A stretch of DNA of 64,000 nt from JADGHX01 sp963837755 (lineage in GTDB: Bacteria; Pseudomonadota; Gammaproteobacteria; Steroidobacterales; Steroidobacteraceae). Position numbers and translations under genes: made by a program. Numbering within the stretch: the stretch's first letter is position 1; every line of letters begins with the position of its first letter. Below are positions 52,797-61,957 of the stretch, in pieces. Location: positions 62,001-126,000 of the forward strand of contig CAWIOP010000005.1 in NCBI GenBank assembly GCA_963837755.1, in the 5' to 3' direction. Under the pieces are notes generated by a model that searched no databases, had not been told where the DNA came from, and was given only the letters and a program-made list of their open reading frames with translations.

Positions 52797-54163
52797 TTAC
52801 GCTGCCCAGCTTCGAAGACCGGCAGGATCGGCTGGCGGGCTGCTGGAAGCTCTACGGTGAGGACGCGTGCCAGCGTTGGAGCGATCTGTCGCATGTCTAT
52901 CTGGCCGAGGTTGCGACCAGCGGCGATGCCTGGCCCCTTGATGAAGAATGACGCATGCATCTCGGGGCGTTCAGGCGCGTACCCATGCGTTCCTCTGGAC
53001 GTGGCTGGTGTCAGCAGCTCGCCGCGAACCGCGGTGCCGAAGTAGAAACCGGGTGCGAACTCCACAAGAAACGCCGCACCGGGAAATCCGCTCGCGCCAT
53101 CGTGCTCCTTTGGGTTCCACACTCGCGCGATTCCGTTGCGTGAGTCCGACGCGATACTTGCGAGCAGGTCGGCCACACGCTTGCGAACATCTGCATTCTG
53201 CGGCTCTCGCAGCATCACCGCCGCCGTTGCGCCACCCGGCCAGATCTGCGCATCCCACGAGGAAACGTTTTCCGGCGTGTCGCTCGACGCGCCGCGTGCC
53301 AGGGAAATGAGCCCCGCATCCACGAAACGGGCTCGCAGGTTCACGGCTGTGTGGGTCTTGATGAATCCATGATCAGAGACGAGCGCAACCGTCGTGGTCG
53401 GATCGTTGGCCAGAGCCGCCGCCGAAAGCTCACCCACCATCGCATCCAGCGCCTCCAGCACCTCGAATACTGCCGGCGCGAAGGGTCCGTCCCGGTGCTC
53501 GGCACCATCGAGCGCGACGAGATGAACCGCCATGAACTGCGGCCTGTCGGCGAGCAGGATCTCCACCGCGAAGCGTCCGCGAATGCGATCTGATTCCAGA
53601 GTGTCCTCGTAACCGTCGACGAACGGACCGAGCTTCGCCTCCAGTTGCTCGAGCCTGCCGGCCGGACGGCTGAGGGCTCGCAAGAGCTTCAGGTCATCGG
53701 CATTCGAAACTCGCCAGTACTCCGGCAGCAACGTGGCAATGTGCGCTTCGCCGACGGTCACCGGCCAGTTCACACTCGCAGTCCTCAGCTTCGCCCTTGA
53801 AGCAGCGGTCCACAGGGTCGGCACCTTGATGTCCTGCGCATACCAGAACCAGCCGTCGCGATTCGTGTTCAACGGATCGAACGGCGTGTTGGACACGATT
53901 CCATGCTCGGCCGGAAGCACGCCCGAAACGATCGTCGTGTGGCTGGGATACGTCACCGTCGGCACCACGCCGACCACGCCAGTTGCATGGGCGCCGTCGT
54001 TGAGAAAGCGCCGCAAGTTCGGAATCTTGAGGCCGAGGCGGTCCGCGTCGGTCACATAGCCCGGCGGGAGGCCGTCGATCGAGATCAGCAGAAGCGAGCC
54101 GCAGAACGCCGGGGCGGTTGCGAGAAGACCAGTGAGCACCAGGACAAGGGTTGAATTGCGCAT
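52793..54163 (-). CDS. Exported type I phosphodiesterase/nucleotide pyrophosphatase
   Basis: The 456-residue protein starts at ATG 54163 and has a signal peptide (LVLVLTGLLATAPAFCGS). Metal and nucleophile motifs of the alkaline phosphatase superfamily are visible: LISIDGL, PTVTYPSHTTIVSG (Thr nucleophile), VALDGAEHRDG and ALVSDHGFI. It probably cleaves phosphodiesters or pyrophosphates in the periplasm. Its stop overlaps the PhoX start (GTGA), so the two are one operon. The divergent TonB receptor begins 143 bases away. Confidence 0.9.
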   Translation of the reverse strand: MRNSTLVLVLTGLLATAPAFCGSLLLISIDGLPPGYVTDADRLGLKIPNLRRFLNDGAHATGVVGVVPTVTYPSHTTIVSGVLPAEHGIVSNTPFDPLNTNRDGWFWYAQDIKVPTLWTAASRAKLRTASVNWPVTVGEAHIATLLPEYWRVSNADDLKLLRALSRPAGRLEQLEAKLGPFVDGYEDTLESDRIRGRFAVEILLADRPQFMAVHLVALDGAEHRDGPFAPAVFEVLEALDAMVGELSAAALANDPTTTVALVSDHGFIKTHTAVNLRARFVDAGLISLARGASSDTPENVSSWDAQIWPGGATAAVMLREPQNADVRKRVADLLASIASDSRNGIARVWNPKEHDGASGFPGAAFLVEFAPGFYFGTAVRGELLTPATSRGTHGYAPERPEMHASFFIKGPGIAAGRNLGQIDMRQIAPTLARVLTVELPAARQPILPVFEAGQRK

Positions 54164-54315
54164 GGCCGCGCAGCGTGCGCTATGTCTGTTGCACTTGTGT
54201 TTCGGTGTCACATCGCCCGGCCGCCGTTTTCAACAAGCCGCAACATAAACGTCAACTGCCTGAGATGGACCCTCGCTAGCCTCGCCGCGGTCAATTCACT
54301 GCCACGGTGTCTCGT

Positions 54316-56595
54316 ATGAACATCATGAATCGCGGGGAAATCTCTCGCCATGTCCGACGCACGCTGCAACTCGCGCTTGCCCTGCAGGGCGTTATTTGCG
54401 TAGGCGTTTCGCATGCACAGCAGTCCACGGACGCCGCCGAAAAGATCCAGGAAGTTGTCGTGCTCGGGCGCGGAGAGACGCGCCAGGTGCAGGAGGTGAG
54501 TGCGCAGCAGATCGATCAGCTGCCGGCGGGCACGAGCCCGCTGAAGGCCATCGAAAAGCTCCCTGGGGTGAACTTCCAGTCCGCGGACCCGTTCGGAGCC
54601 TATGAATGGTCCACGAGAATCACGATCCGCGGCTTCAATCAGAATCGCATCGGCTTCACGCTGGACGGCGTGCCGCTGGGCGATATGACGTATGGCAATC
54701 ACAACGGTCTGCACGTGAGTCGTGCGATTCCATCGGAACTTGTGAATCGCGTGGTGCTGTCCCAGGGCACGGGCGGCCTCGATACCGCCTCCAGCAGCAA
54801 TCTGGGCGGCACTGTTCAATTCTTTTCGGTCGAGCCGGCTGAAGAGCTCGGGGCGAATCTGCAGCAGATGATTGGCAGCGATTCCGCGCGGCGCACGTTC
54901 GCTCAGCTCGACACCGGAGATCTCGGCGCGGGCACGCGCGCGTACCTGTCCGTCGTCGATGCCGACACGAGCAAATGGAAGGGCGGCGGCGACCAGAAGG
55001 TTCGCGACTACAATCTCAAGGTGGTGCAGCCCATCGGCCAGGCGAAGCTGACCGCGTACTACAACTATTCCGACCGCGCTGAGCTCGACTACCAGGACCT
55101 CTCGTTCGACATCATCGAACGTCGCGGCCGCGACTGGGACAATTACTATCCGGACTGGAGCGCCGCGGTCGCCGCGGCACAGGCCTGCAACGCTTCGGGC
55201 CAGAACGACTCGATCGCCTGCGATGACGCATACTGGAATGCATCCGGACTACGTCAGGACGATCTGGGCTATCTCGCGCTCGATCTGCCGTTCGGTGACC
55301 GGATTCAGTGGAAGGCCAACGTGTACTTCCACAGCAACGAAGGGCAGGGCCTCTGGGGCACGCCGTACACGCCCACTCCGAACGGCGTGCCTCTGTCCGT
55401 CCGTACCACCGAGTACGATCTTCAGCGTGAAGGCCTCGTCACCTCTCTCACCTGGAAGCTCGGCGCGCACGAGCTCAATGGTGGACTGTGGTACGAGTCG
55501 AACGATTTCGTGCAGGCACGCCGCTTCTACGGAGAGCCCTCCGTTGCCGCGCCGACGCGCTCGTTCGAAGACTTCCAGCGCAATCCTTTCCTGACCCAAT
55601 GGGAATATGACTTCGACACGAAGACTCGCGTGTTCCATTTGCAGGACACGTGGTCGCTGACGGACACCGTCCGTCTCAATGCGGGATTGCGCTCCGTGTG
55701 GTCGGAAAACAAAGCCAATACCGTCGTCGGCCCTGTGAAGACCGGCACGCTCGAGACCGACGAGCCGTTCCTGCCGCAGGTCGGCATCAACTGGGGAGTG
55801 CAGGAAGACCTGGAGGTCTTCGCGTCCGCCTCCAGGAACGTTCGCACGTTCGCCAGCAGCGGCACGTCCGGTCCATTCAGCACGACGGCTGCCGGCTTTG
55901 CCGCGATCCGGGACGTGATCGAGCCGGAGACGGCAACGAATGTCGAGGCGGGCCTTCGCTTCCGCAGCGGCGCGTTCGAGGGACTTCTCGCTCTGTATCA
56001 CGTCGACTTCGACGATCGCCTCGTCGGGATCACACAGGGCCCGGGGATCGTAGGCAATCCGTCCGTGCTTGCGAACGTGGGCAGCGTGAAGACCAAGGGT
56101 GTCGAGACCGCCTTCACCTGGCGACCGGTGACGAATCTCAACTGGTTCACGTCGTTCTCCTATAACGACTCCACGTATGAAGACAATTACGTCACGACCA
56201 GCGGCGCAGGCGTTCAGACCATCGTTCCGGTAAAGGGCAATCAGGTGGTGGACACTCCGAAGGTGCTCTTCAAGTCGGAGCTGGCCTACGATGACGGCGC
56301 GTTTTTCGCCCGTGCCGACGTGAACTACACGGACGAGCGCTACTACACGTACCTGAATCAGGGTGGCGTCGATTCGTACACGCTGCTCAATGCGGGCCTT
56401 GGTTATCGCTTCACGCGACTCGGGTTCCTCGAACAGCTCAGTGTTCAGGCGGACATCACGAACCTCGCGGACGAGGACTACATCAGCACCATCGACTCCA
56501 ACGGGTTCGTGAATGCGGACCCGAACGGAACGACGCAGACGCTGCTCCCCGGCGCTCCGCGCCAGTACTTCCTTTCGGTGAAGGCTCGGTTCTGA
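54316..56595 (+). CDS. TonB-dependent outer-membrane receptor
   Basis: The 759-residue protein has a signal peptide (LQLALALQGVICVGVSHA), a plug domain (residues about 45-165 with QLPAGTSPLKAIEKLPGV and RGFNQNRIGFTLDGVPLGD), and a 22-strand-type barrel ending in Phe (FLSVKARF). The TonB box is probably EVVVLG. It is coupled to the PhoD gene by an ATGA-like overlap (TGATGG). With the phosphatases around it, it may import a phosphate-containing ligand, which is an inference. The start could also be at the next ATG (54325). Confidence 0.93.
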   Translation: MNIMNRGEISRHVRRTLQLALALQGVICVGVSHAQQSTDAAEKIQEVVVLGRGETRQVQEVSAQQIDQLPAGTSPLKAIEKLPGVNFQSADPFGAYEWSTRITIRGFNQNRIGFTLDGVPLGDMTYGNHNGLHVSRAIPSELVNRVVLSQGTGGLDTASSSNLGGTVQFFSVEPAEELGANLQQMIGSDSARRTFAQLDTGDLGAGTRAYLSVVDADTSKWKGGGDQKVRDYNLKVVQPIGQAKLTAYYNYSDRAELDYQDLSFDIIERRGRDWDNYYPDWSAAVAAAQACNASGQNDSIACDDAYWNASGLRQDDLGYLALDLPFGDRIQWKANVYFHSNEGQGLWGTPYTPTPNGVPLSVRTTEYDLQREGLVTSLTWKLGAHELNGGLWYESNDFVQARRFYGEPSVAAPTRSFEDFQRNPFLTQWEYDFDTKTRVFHLQDTWSLTDTVRLNAGLRSVWSENKANTVVGPVKTGTLETDEPFLPQVGINWGVQEDLEVFASASRNVRTFASSGTSGPFSTTAAGFAAIRDVIEPETATNVEAGLRFRSGAFEGLLALYHVDFDDRLVGITQGPGIVGNPSVLANVGSVKTKGVETAFTWRPVTNLNWFTSFSYNDSTYEDNYVTTSGAGVQTIVPVKGNQVVDTPKVLFKSELAYDDGAFFARADVNYTDERYYTYLNQGGVDSYTLLNAGLGYRFTRLGFLEQLSVQADITNLADEDYISTIDSNGFVNADPNGTTQTLLPGAPRQYFLSVKARF

Positions 56596-57752
56596 TGGCA
56601 GGGCACGACGAAAGCCGCCGGCGGTTTGTGACCGCCGGCGGCGTGCTTCTGGGGGCGGCGGCGGGCACCTTGCTCGACTCACGCCAGGTGTCGGCTGCGG
56701 AGGCTGTGGGTAAACGAGCGCCGGATTCCGCGGAGCGCCCGCTGACGCGTATTGCCTTTGGCTCCTGCGCAAAGCAAAGCAAGGATCAGCCGATCTGGGA
56801 CACGGTACTCGCGTCCAGGCCAGACCTGTTCCTCTTTCTCGGCGACAACATCTACGGGGACACGCGGAACATGGACGAGCTGCGTGCCAGGTATGCGCAA
56901 CTCGCCGCCAAGCCGGGCTTCCAGCGCCTGCGCGCCACGGTGCCCATGCTCGCTATCTGGGACGATCATGATTACGGCGAGGACGATGCCGGGGCCGACT
57001 ACCCGATGAAAGAAGAGTCGCGGCGGATCTTTCTCGAGTTCTGGGGAGAGCCCGTTGGCTCGCCCCGCTGGTCACGCGACGGCATCTACACATCGCAGGT
57101 ATTCGGGCCGCCGGGGCGACGCGTGCAGGTGATCATGCCGGACCTGAGGTTCAATCGAACCCCCATCGCGCGGCTGGATCTGGGTACGCAGCAGTACAAG
57201 GAATGGGAGGCGGCGAAGCGGGCGGCGGGAGGGTTCGTGCCGGGGCCGTACGCCCGATCGGCTGATCCGACCGCCACGATGCTCGGTGAGCGTCAATGGG
57301 CGTGGCTCGAGCAGCAGTTCGAGGTGCCTGCCGAGGTTCGAATCGTGGCCTCAAGTCTGCAGGTACTCGCAGATTTTCCCGGCTGGGAAGCCTGGATCAA
57401 CTATGCACGCGATCATCAGAGACTGATCGAGACCATCCGCCGCAAGCGCGCGTCCGGTGTCATCTTCATCAGTGGCGACACGCATTACGCGGAGCTGTCG
57501 AGGCTGGATGTGAACGTTCCGTATCCGCTATGGGATCTCACGTCCAGCGGACTGACCGAAGTGTGGCCGGTGGACGTGCCCAACGCGAACCGCGTGGGCT
57601 CGCACCTCCGCGAGCCGAATTTCGGCCTGATCGATATCGACTGGACGAAACCTTCGCCCATGATCGCGCTTCAGGCGATGAGCATCGAGGGTCGTGCCGT
57701 CATCAGGCACGAACTGAAGCTCGCAGAGCTCGACTTCCCTTCGCCGCCGTAA
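56595..57752 (+). CDS. PhoD-family alkaline phosphatase
   Basis: The 385-residue protein has a Tat-like start (SRRRFVTAGGVLLGAAAG) and the PhoD metallophosphatase motifs FGSCAKQ, FLGDNIYGD, WDDHDYGEDDAG and FISGDTHYAEL. Its ATG overlaps the stop of the TonB receptor by one base, so the two are made together. It hydrolyses phosphate mono- and diesters, consistent with phosphate scavenging. It is shorter than classical PhoD (about 550) and belongs to the compact form. Confidence 0.93.
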   Translation: MAGHDESRRRFVTAGGVLLGAAAGTLLDSRQVSAAEAVGKRAPDSAERPLTRIAFGSCAKQSKDQPIWDTVLASRPDLFLFLGDNIYGDTRNMDELRARYAQLAAKPGFQRLRATVPMLAIWDDHDYGEDDAGADYPMKEESRRIFLEFWGEPVGSPRWSRDGIYTSQVFGPPGRRVQVIMPDLRFNRTPIARLDLGTQQYKEWEAAKRAAGGFVPGPYARSADPTATMLGERQWAWLEQQFEVPAEVRIVASSLQVLADFPGWEAWINYARDHQRLIETIRRKRASGVIFISGDTHYAELSRLDVNVPYPLWDLTSSGLTEVWPVDVPNANRVGSHLREPNFGLIDIDWTKPSPMIALQAMSIEGRAVIRHELKLAELDFPSPP

Positions 57753-57790
57753 CCTCCACGAGCGATCCGGCTGCGGGCATTCGAGCATCG

Positions 57791-58369
57791 TCAGCGGTCG
57801 TTCACGCACACAAACAGCTGCGCCGGGGGAAAGTTGCGCCCTTCGAAGCTGCGACGAATGTGGTGAAAGGTTCGCTTCAGGACCGGAAGAACGCGGCTCG
57901 TGAACTGATAGACGAGAAACCCTCCGCCCGGCTCGAGCGCGTCGCGGGTCCGGGCCACGATCTCGGCGCGCACCGGATCCGGCATACTGCCCAGCGGAAT
58001 GCCCGATATGATGTAGCTGGCCCGGGTCAATCCGAGTCGCTGCAGCACCCGTTGCACGTCAGCGGCGGAGTCATGCTCGACGTGGAGGCGTGGATCCTGC
58101 ATCGACGTTCGAAGGAATCGCACGAAATCCTGATTGGTCTCGATGGCGACCAGATGAGCATCACGGTGCATGCGTCGCAGAATCTCGCCCGTGATCGTGC
58201 CGACTCCGGGGCCGTACTCGACGATGACTCTGGCTCGCTGCCAGTCGATTGGCTCGAGCACCTGATTCACCAGGAAGCGTGAGCTCGGGATAATCGACCC
58301 GAGCATGTGCGGATGGCGAAAGAAGTTGCTCGCGAACAGCAGTAGCTCTGCGGCTGCCGTACGCCTCAT
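57791..58369 (-). CDS. Phospholipid N-methyltransferase-like protein (PmtA type)
   Basis: The 192-residue protein starts at ATG 58369 inside the stop of the glycosyltransferase gene (ATGA). The N-terminal LLFASNFFRHPHMLGSIIPS and SAM motif VIVEYGPGVGTITGEIL, with IISGIPLGSMPD and GFLVYQFTS, match the PmtA/Rossmann methyltransferase group, which methylates phosphatidylethanolamine. It could instead act on another lipid. A glycosyltransferase as operon partner points to lipid work. Confidence 0.82.
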   Translation of the reverse strand: MRRTAAAELLLFASNFFRHPHMLGSIIPSSRFLVNQVLEPIDWQRARVIVEYGPGVGTITGEILRRMHRDAHLVAIETNQDFVRFLRTSMQDPRLHVEHDSAADVQRVLQRLGLTRASYIISGIPLGSMPDPVRAEIVARTRDALEPGGGFLVYQFTSRVLPVLKRTFHHIRRSFEGRNFPPAQLFVCVNDR

Positions 58370-59418
58370 ACGGTCTGCTGCATGTCGCGCGCGACGTGAA
58401 GTGGTCGCGAATTGCGCTGGCCGTTGCACGCAACGAGGTTGCCCTCGAATTCACGCGTGCACGTATCCCAGCCGGAACGCTGAGCCCGATCGCGACACGC
58501 CTGTGGATCGAGGGCAAGCGCGCGCACGGACGCGCGTGCCAGGTCCGCGTCCAGCGCACCCGTAAGCCCGTCGTCGATGACATCGATCGGCCCCGTTACC
58601 GGGTACGCCGCAACCGGCACGCCACACGCCATGGCTTCGAGGTTCACGAGCCCGAATGTATCCGTACGACTCGGGAACACCATGATGTCCGCCGCGGCCA
58701 GGTGGGCCGCAAGGTCGTCGCCGAAGCGGAATCCCGCATAGACGGCATTCGGATATTGCGCCTTGAGCCGCGGCAACGCCGGGCCATCGCCGATCACGAG
58801 TTTGGTGCCGGCCCAGGGCATGCCGAGGAAGGCTTCCACGTTCTTCTCGACCGCCACGCGCCCGACGTAGGCTGCAATGGGGCGCGGGAGCTGCAGGAAT
58901 GCCTTGCTTCTCGGGCGGAACAACTCTGTATCCACGCCACGATGCCAGTGAGCCAGGTTCCTGAACCCGCGGGCCCCAAGCTGATCGCGTACGGTCTGCG
59001 TGCTCACCATGCAGCGCTCGGCCACACTGTGAAACCAATTCAACGCCAGATACGACGCCCACATGGGTATCGGGTAGCGCGAGCGCAGATACTGTGGAAA
59101 CTGCGTGTGATACGACGTGGTGAAGCGTAACCCGTGTGTCACGCAGTAGCGGCGCGCCGCGAGGCCGAGAGGGCCTTCCGTGGCGATATGCAGAGCGTCG
59201 GGCCGGTATTCCACGATGCTCGCCGACATCTGGCGGTATGGAAACACGGCAACCCGAATCTCGGGATAGGTGGGGCATGGCACCGTCCGAAAGGCCTGCG
59301 GCGTCACGAGCCGCACGTCGTGCCCGAACCGGCCGAGCCACAAAGCCGTCTGCCTCAGCGTATTCACCACACCGTTGGTCTGGGGCAGCCAGGCATCGGT
59401 GACGATCATGATTCTCAT
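58366..59418 (-). CDS. GT4-family glycosyltransferase, probable glycolipid synthase
   Basis: The 350-residue protein starts at ATG 59418 (MRIMIVTDAWLPQTNGVVNT). It has the GT-B fold: an N-terminal acceptor domain (YHTQFPQYLRSR), HRGVDTELFRP, YVGRVAVEKNVEAFL, and the donor-binding FPSRTDTFGLVNLEAMACGVPVAA with its EX7E glutamates. Closest known roles are mannosyl- or glucosyltransferases acting on diacylglycerol, such as the phosphate-regulated Agt of Agrobacterium. The PmtA-like gene overlaps it by ATGA. Phosphatase genes next door support a role in making glycolipids when phosphate is scarce. Confidence 0.85.
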   Translation of the reverse strand: MRIMIVTDAWLPQTNGVVNTLRQTALWLGRFGHDVRLVTPQAFRTVPCPTYPEIRVAVFPYRQMSASIVEYRPDALHIATEGPLGLAARRYCVTHGLRFTTSYHTQFPQYLRSRYPIPMWASYLALNWFHSVAERCMVSTQTVRDQLGARGFRNLAHWHRGVDTELFRPRSKAFLQLPRPIAAYVGRVAVEKNVEAFLGMPWAGTKLVIGDGPALPRLKAQYPNAVYAGFRFGDDLAAHLAAADIMVFPSRTDTFGLVNLEAMACGVPVAAYPVTGPIDVIDDGLTGALDADLARASVRALALDPQACRDRAQRSGWDTCTREFEGNLVACNGQRNSRPLHVARDMQQTV

Positions 59419-59637
59419 GCGACGCCACAATTGCGTCTGCGCGTGAACGCGGGATGAAGCGCGCGCGAAGCTTTCGTTACGCGCCATGTGCGCGCCCGCC
59501 CATGAGTTCACGCCATCCGCGCTGTGTGACGCACGTCGCGCGCCGGTCTGCAAGGAACGCGGCCGTCATATTCCTGTGATGTCCCTGAGATATTTGCTTC
59601 CGGCCGGGTGTACGTCGCACTCGGGAGGAACAAGACC

Positions 59638-60276
59638 ATGCAAAGCTTTCTCGAGGCCCTGCGGATTCAACGGTGGGATGACCACCGCTACTACCATCAC
59701 AGTCGCATCAATCAGTCCCTGCACTTCGTCAGCGCCCTGAGCTTCCTCACGGCGTATGCGCTCATGTTCACGAACCCCGCGGCCGCCGCTCTCGTCGGCT
59801 GGCTCGTTGCCATGGTGAGCCGCCAGGCAGGGCACTTCTTCTTCGAGCCCAAGGGCTACGACGAAGTGAACCAGGCCACTCACGAGTACAAGGAAGCCAT
59901 CAAGGTGGGCTACAACCTGCGGCGAAAGGTTGTGCTGCTGGCGATATGGGCGCTATCGCCCGCCGTGCTGTGGCTCGATCCGACGGCGCTCGGCTTCTTC
60001 TACGCCCATACGACGACAGCAGAGCTTGTCGATCAGGTAGGGCAGATCTGGTTGGCCGTGGGTCTCGGCGGGCTGCTATTCCGCACGGTACATCTGTTCT
60101 TCCTGCGGGACGCGCAGACCGGGCTCGTCTGGCTCACCAAGATCGTCACCGACCCTTTTCACGACATCAAGCTCTACTGGAGGGCGCCGTTCTACCTGCT
60201 GCGGGGTCAGCTGATCGACCCGACGGCAGGGCGAGGCCGCGCGCTCGAAGCATCTCCTTCAACACGCGACGCCTGA
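59638..60276 (+). CDS. Mpo1-like (DUF962-type) membrane protein
   Basis: The 212-residue protein starts at ATG 59638 after GGGAGG. Three or four hydrophobic helices are present. The sequence HHSRINQSLHFVSAL and QAGHFFFEP matches the pattern NQ-x2-H and GH-x2-FE of Mpo1-like dioxygenases, which act on 2-hydroxy fatty acids in yeast sphingolipid breakdown. The identification is tentative, as the match is short. Its 3' end overlaps the convergent aminotransferase gene by about 110 bases. Confidence 0.6.
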   Translation: MQSFLEALRIQRWDDHRYYHHSRINQSLHFVSALSFLTAYALMFTNPAAAALVGWLVAMVSRQAGHFFFEPKGYDEVNQATHEYKEAIKVGYNLRRKVVLLAIWALSPAVLWLDPTALGFFYAHTTTAELVDQVGQIWLAVGLGGLLFRTVHLFFLRDAQTGLVWLTKIVTDPFHDIKLYWRAPFYLLRGQLIDPTAGRGRALEASPSTRDA

Positions 60277-61891
60277 TCGCCTTGTTCGTGAGCCCTGTGC
60301 CGGGCCACCACCAGCCATCGCCATGCATCGCCTGAGTCGCCTTTACGATGCGGTCCACGATCCCGGCAAAGTCCGCGTCGGACAGATCGATGGTAAAGAT
60401 GAGGCGGCCGGTGCCGACCCAGCTCAGCGCGAGCCCTTCGGCGCGCAGGTAGTACTGGAGCATCCAGTTGTAGCGCGATGGCCGCGTGTAGGTGAGCATC
60501 CACACGGACGACAGGTTCGCCACGCGTACCGGCACATCCGCCGCGCTCAAGCGCTCGTTCAGGCCTTGCGCGCGGCCGTCCCAGAGCCCATCGAGGCCAA
60601 CATACTTCTCGCGCAGCTCCGGACTCTCCAGGCGCTCGAGGAACTCATGCATGGCACCCATGACGTAGGGATGGGAGTTGAAGGTGCCGCGTGCGAAGCA
60701 GATGTCGGCGGGCCTGTCTTCGCGGAAGCGCTGCATGAGGCTCTTGCGGCCGCAGAGCACGCCGACGGGCAACCCGCCACCCAGCGTCTTGCCATACGTG
60801 ACCATGTCCGCGCGAACGCCGAAATATTCCTGGGCGCCCCCGGGCGCGAGGCGGAAGCCGAGAAACACCTCGTCGAAAATCAGCACAATGTTACGTTCCG
60901 TGCACACCGCACGAAGCTTCTTGAGCCAGTCGCCATAAGCGCGGCGATCGAAATGCGCGTTGCGGCCGCTGTCGATCAAGGCGGAGTCGCCGGGAGCATT
61001 GGCGTTCGGGTGCAGCGCCTGCAGGGGGTTCACCAGGACGCAGGCAATGTCCCGCCGCTTGCGCAGGACTCGGAGCGACGCTTCGCCCATGTCCTTCAGC
61101 GTATACGTCTCCCGCTCAGGGACCGGGTTGCCGATTCCAGGTTGAACGTCACCCCACCAGCCGTGGTACGCGCCACAGAAGCGGACGACATGCGTGCGGC
61201 GGGTGTGATAGCGCGCAAGGCGCACAGCCTGCATCACGGCTTCGGTGCCGGACATATGGAACGACACCTCATCGAGGCCCGAGATGTCTTTCAGTCGCTG
61301 CACGTTATAGGCAATCACCGGGTGATACGCGCCCAATACGGGCCCAAGGTCGCGCACCCGCTGCATGCCCAGCTCGATGCAGCTCTTGTAGAAGTCGTAG
61401 CCGAACACGTTTACGCCATACGAGCCGGTGAGGTCGTAAAGGCGATTCCCATCGAGATCCGTCACCATCGGCCCGGAGGAGGACTGCAGAAGGGCGCCCG
61501 CCTTCAAATGCCGGCGGACGAATGCGTTGAACTGGAACGGCACGCGATACCGGGCCGTGAACTGCAGATCCGAGATCCCGCTTTCAATTTCCGCAGTCGC
61601 GCACGCGGTAGCCGCGAAGCGTTCGGTGTAGAGCGCGGCAAGGCGCATGAAGCCTGCGCGACGCGCCGCCGCGACATCGTCCGGCGCGCCATCCGCACGG
61701 AAAAACTCCTGCTCGCCGTATTCATAGAACGGCACGAACGAGGCCAGCCGGCGCGCCCAGCGTGCATGGCCTGCCAGCGAGCGATGCTTGGCCAGGGAGA
61801 GGTCGAGGCGAAGTTGCGCCTTGCGCAGCAGGGCCAGCGCGCCGACTGCCCCGGCGACAATGAGAATGACAGTTGGGCTCGTGAGATTCAT
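60167..61891 (-). CDS. Membrane-anchored class III aminotransferase
   Basis: The 574-residue protein starts at ATG 61891 with an N-terminal membrane helix (VILIVAGAVGALALL). A PLP-dependent class III domain follows: SGTEAVMQAVRLAR, GAYHGWWGD, LIFDEVFLGFR and the PLP Lys in TYGKTLGGGLPVG. This is close to glutamate-1-semialdehyde aminomutase-type enzymes, but the membrane anchor and an N-terminal extension of about 130 residues are unusual. The substrate may be a lipid-linked amine or keto compound, as lipid genes lie on both sides. It is divergent from the PSD gene by about 65 bases. Confidence 0.85.
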   Translation of the reverse strand: MNLTSPTVILIVAGAVGALALLRKAQLRLDLSLAKHRSLAGHARWARRLASFVPFYEYGEQEFFRADGAPDDVAAARRAGFMRLAALYTERFAATACATAEIESGISDLQFTARYRVPFQFNAFVRRHLKAGALLQSSSGPMVTDLDGNRLYDLTGSYGVNVFGYDFYKSCIELGMQRVRDLGPVLGAYHPVIAYNVQRLKDISGLDEVSFHMSGTEAVMQAVRLARYHTRRTHVVRFCGAYHGWWGDVQPGIGNPVPERETYTLKDMGEASLRVLRKRRDIACVLVNPLQALHPNANAPGDSALIDSGRNAHFDRRAYGDWLKKLRAVCTERNIVLIFDEVFLGFRLAPGGAQEYFGVRADMVTYGKTLGGGLPVGVLCGRKSLMQRFREDRPADICFARGTFNSHPYVMGAMHEFLERLESPELREKYVGLDGLWDGRAQGLNERLSAADVPVRVANLSSVWMLTYTRPSRYNWMLQYYLRAEGLALSWVGTGRLIFTIDLSDADFAGIVDRIVKATQAMHGDGWWWPGTGLTNKAIRRRVLKEMLRARGLALPSGRSADPAAGRTAPSSRA

Positions 61892-61957
61892 GGAGCACGA
61901 CTGTATTGCCGACAAACTACACTACGATGACGTGCGCCGATGCTCTTCAGAGAGAAC

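Noticed and set aside
54164..54306. Pho box between the divergent phosphodiesterase and TonB receptor genes
   Set aside because: The gap has no clear CTGTCAT repeats.
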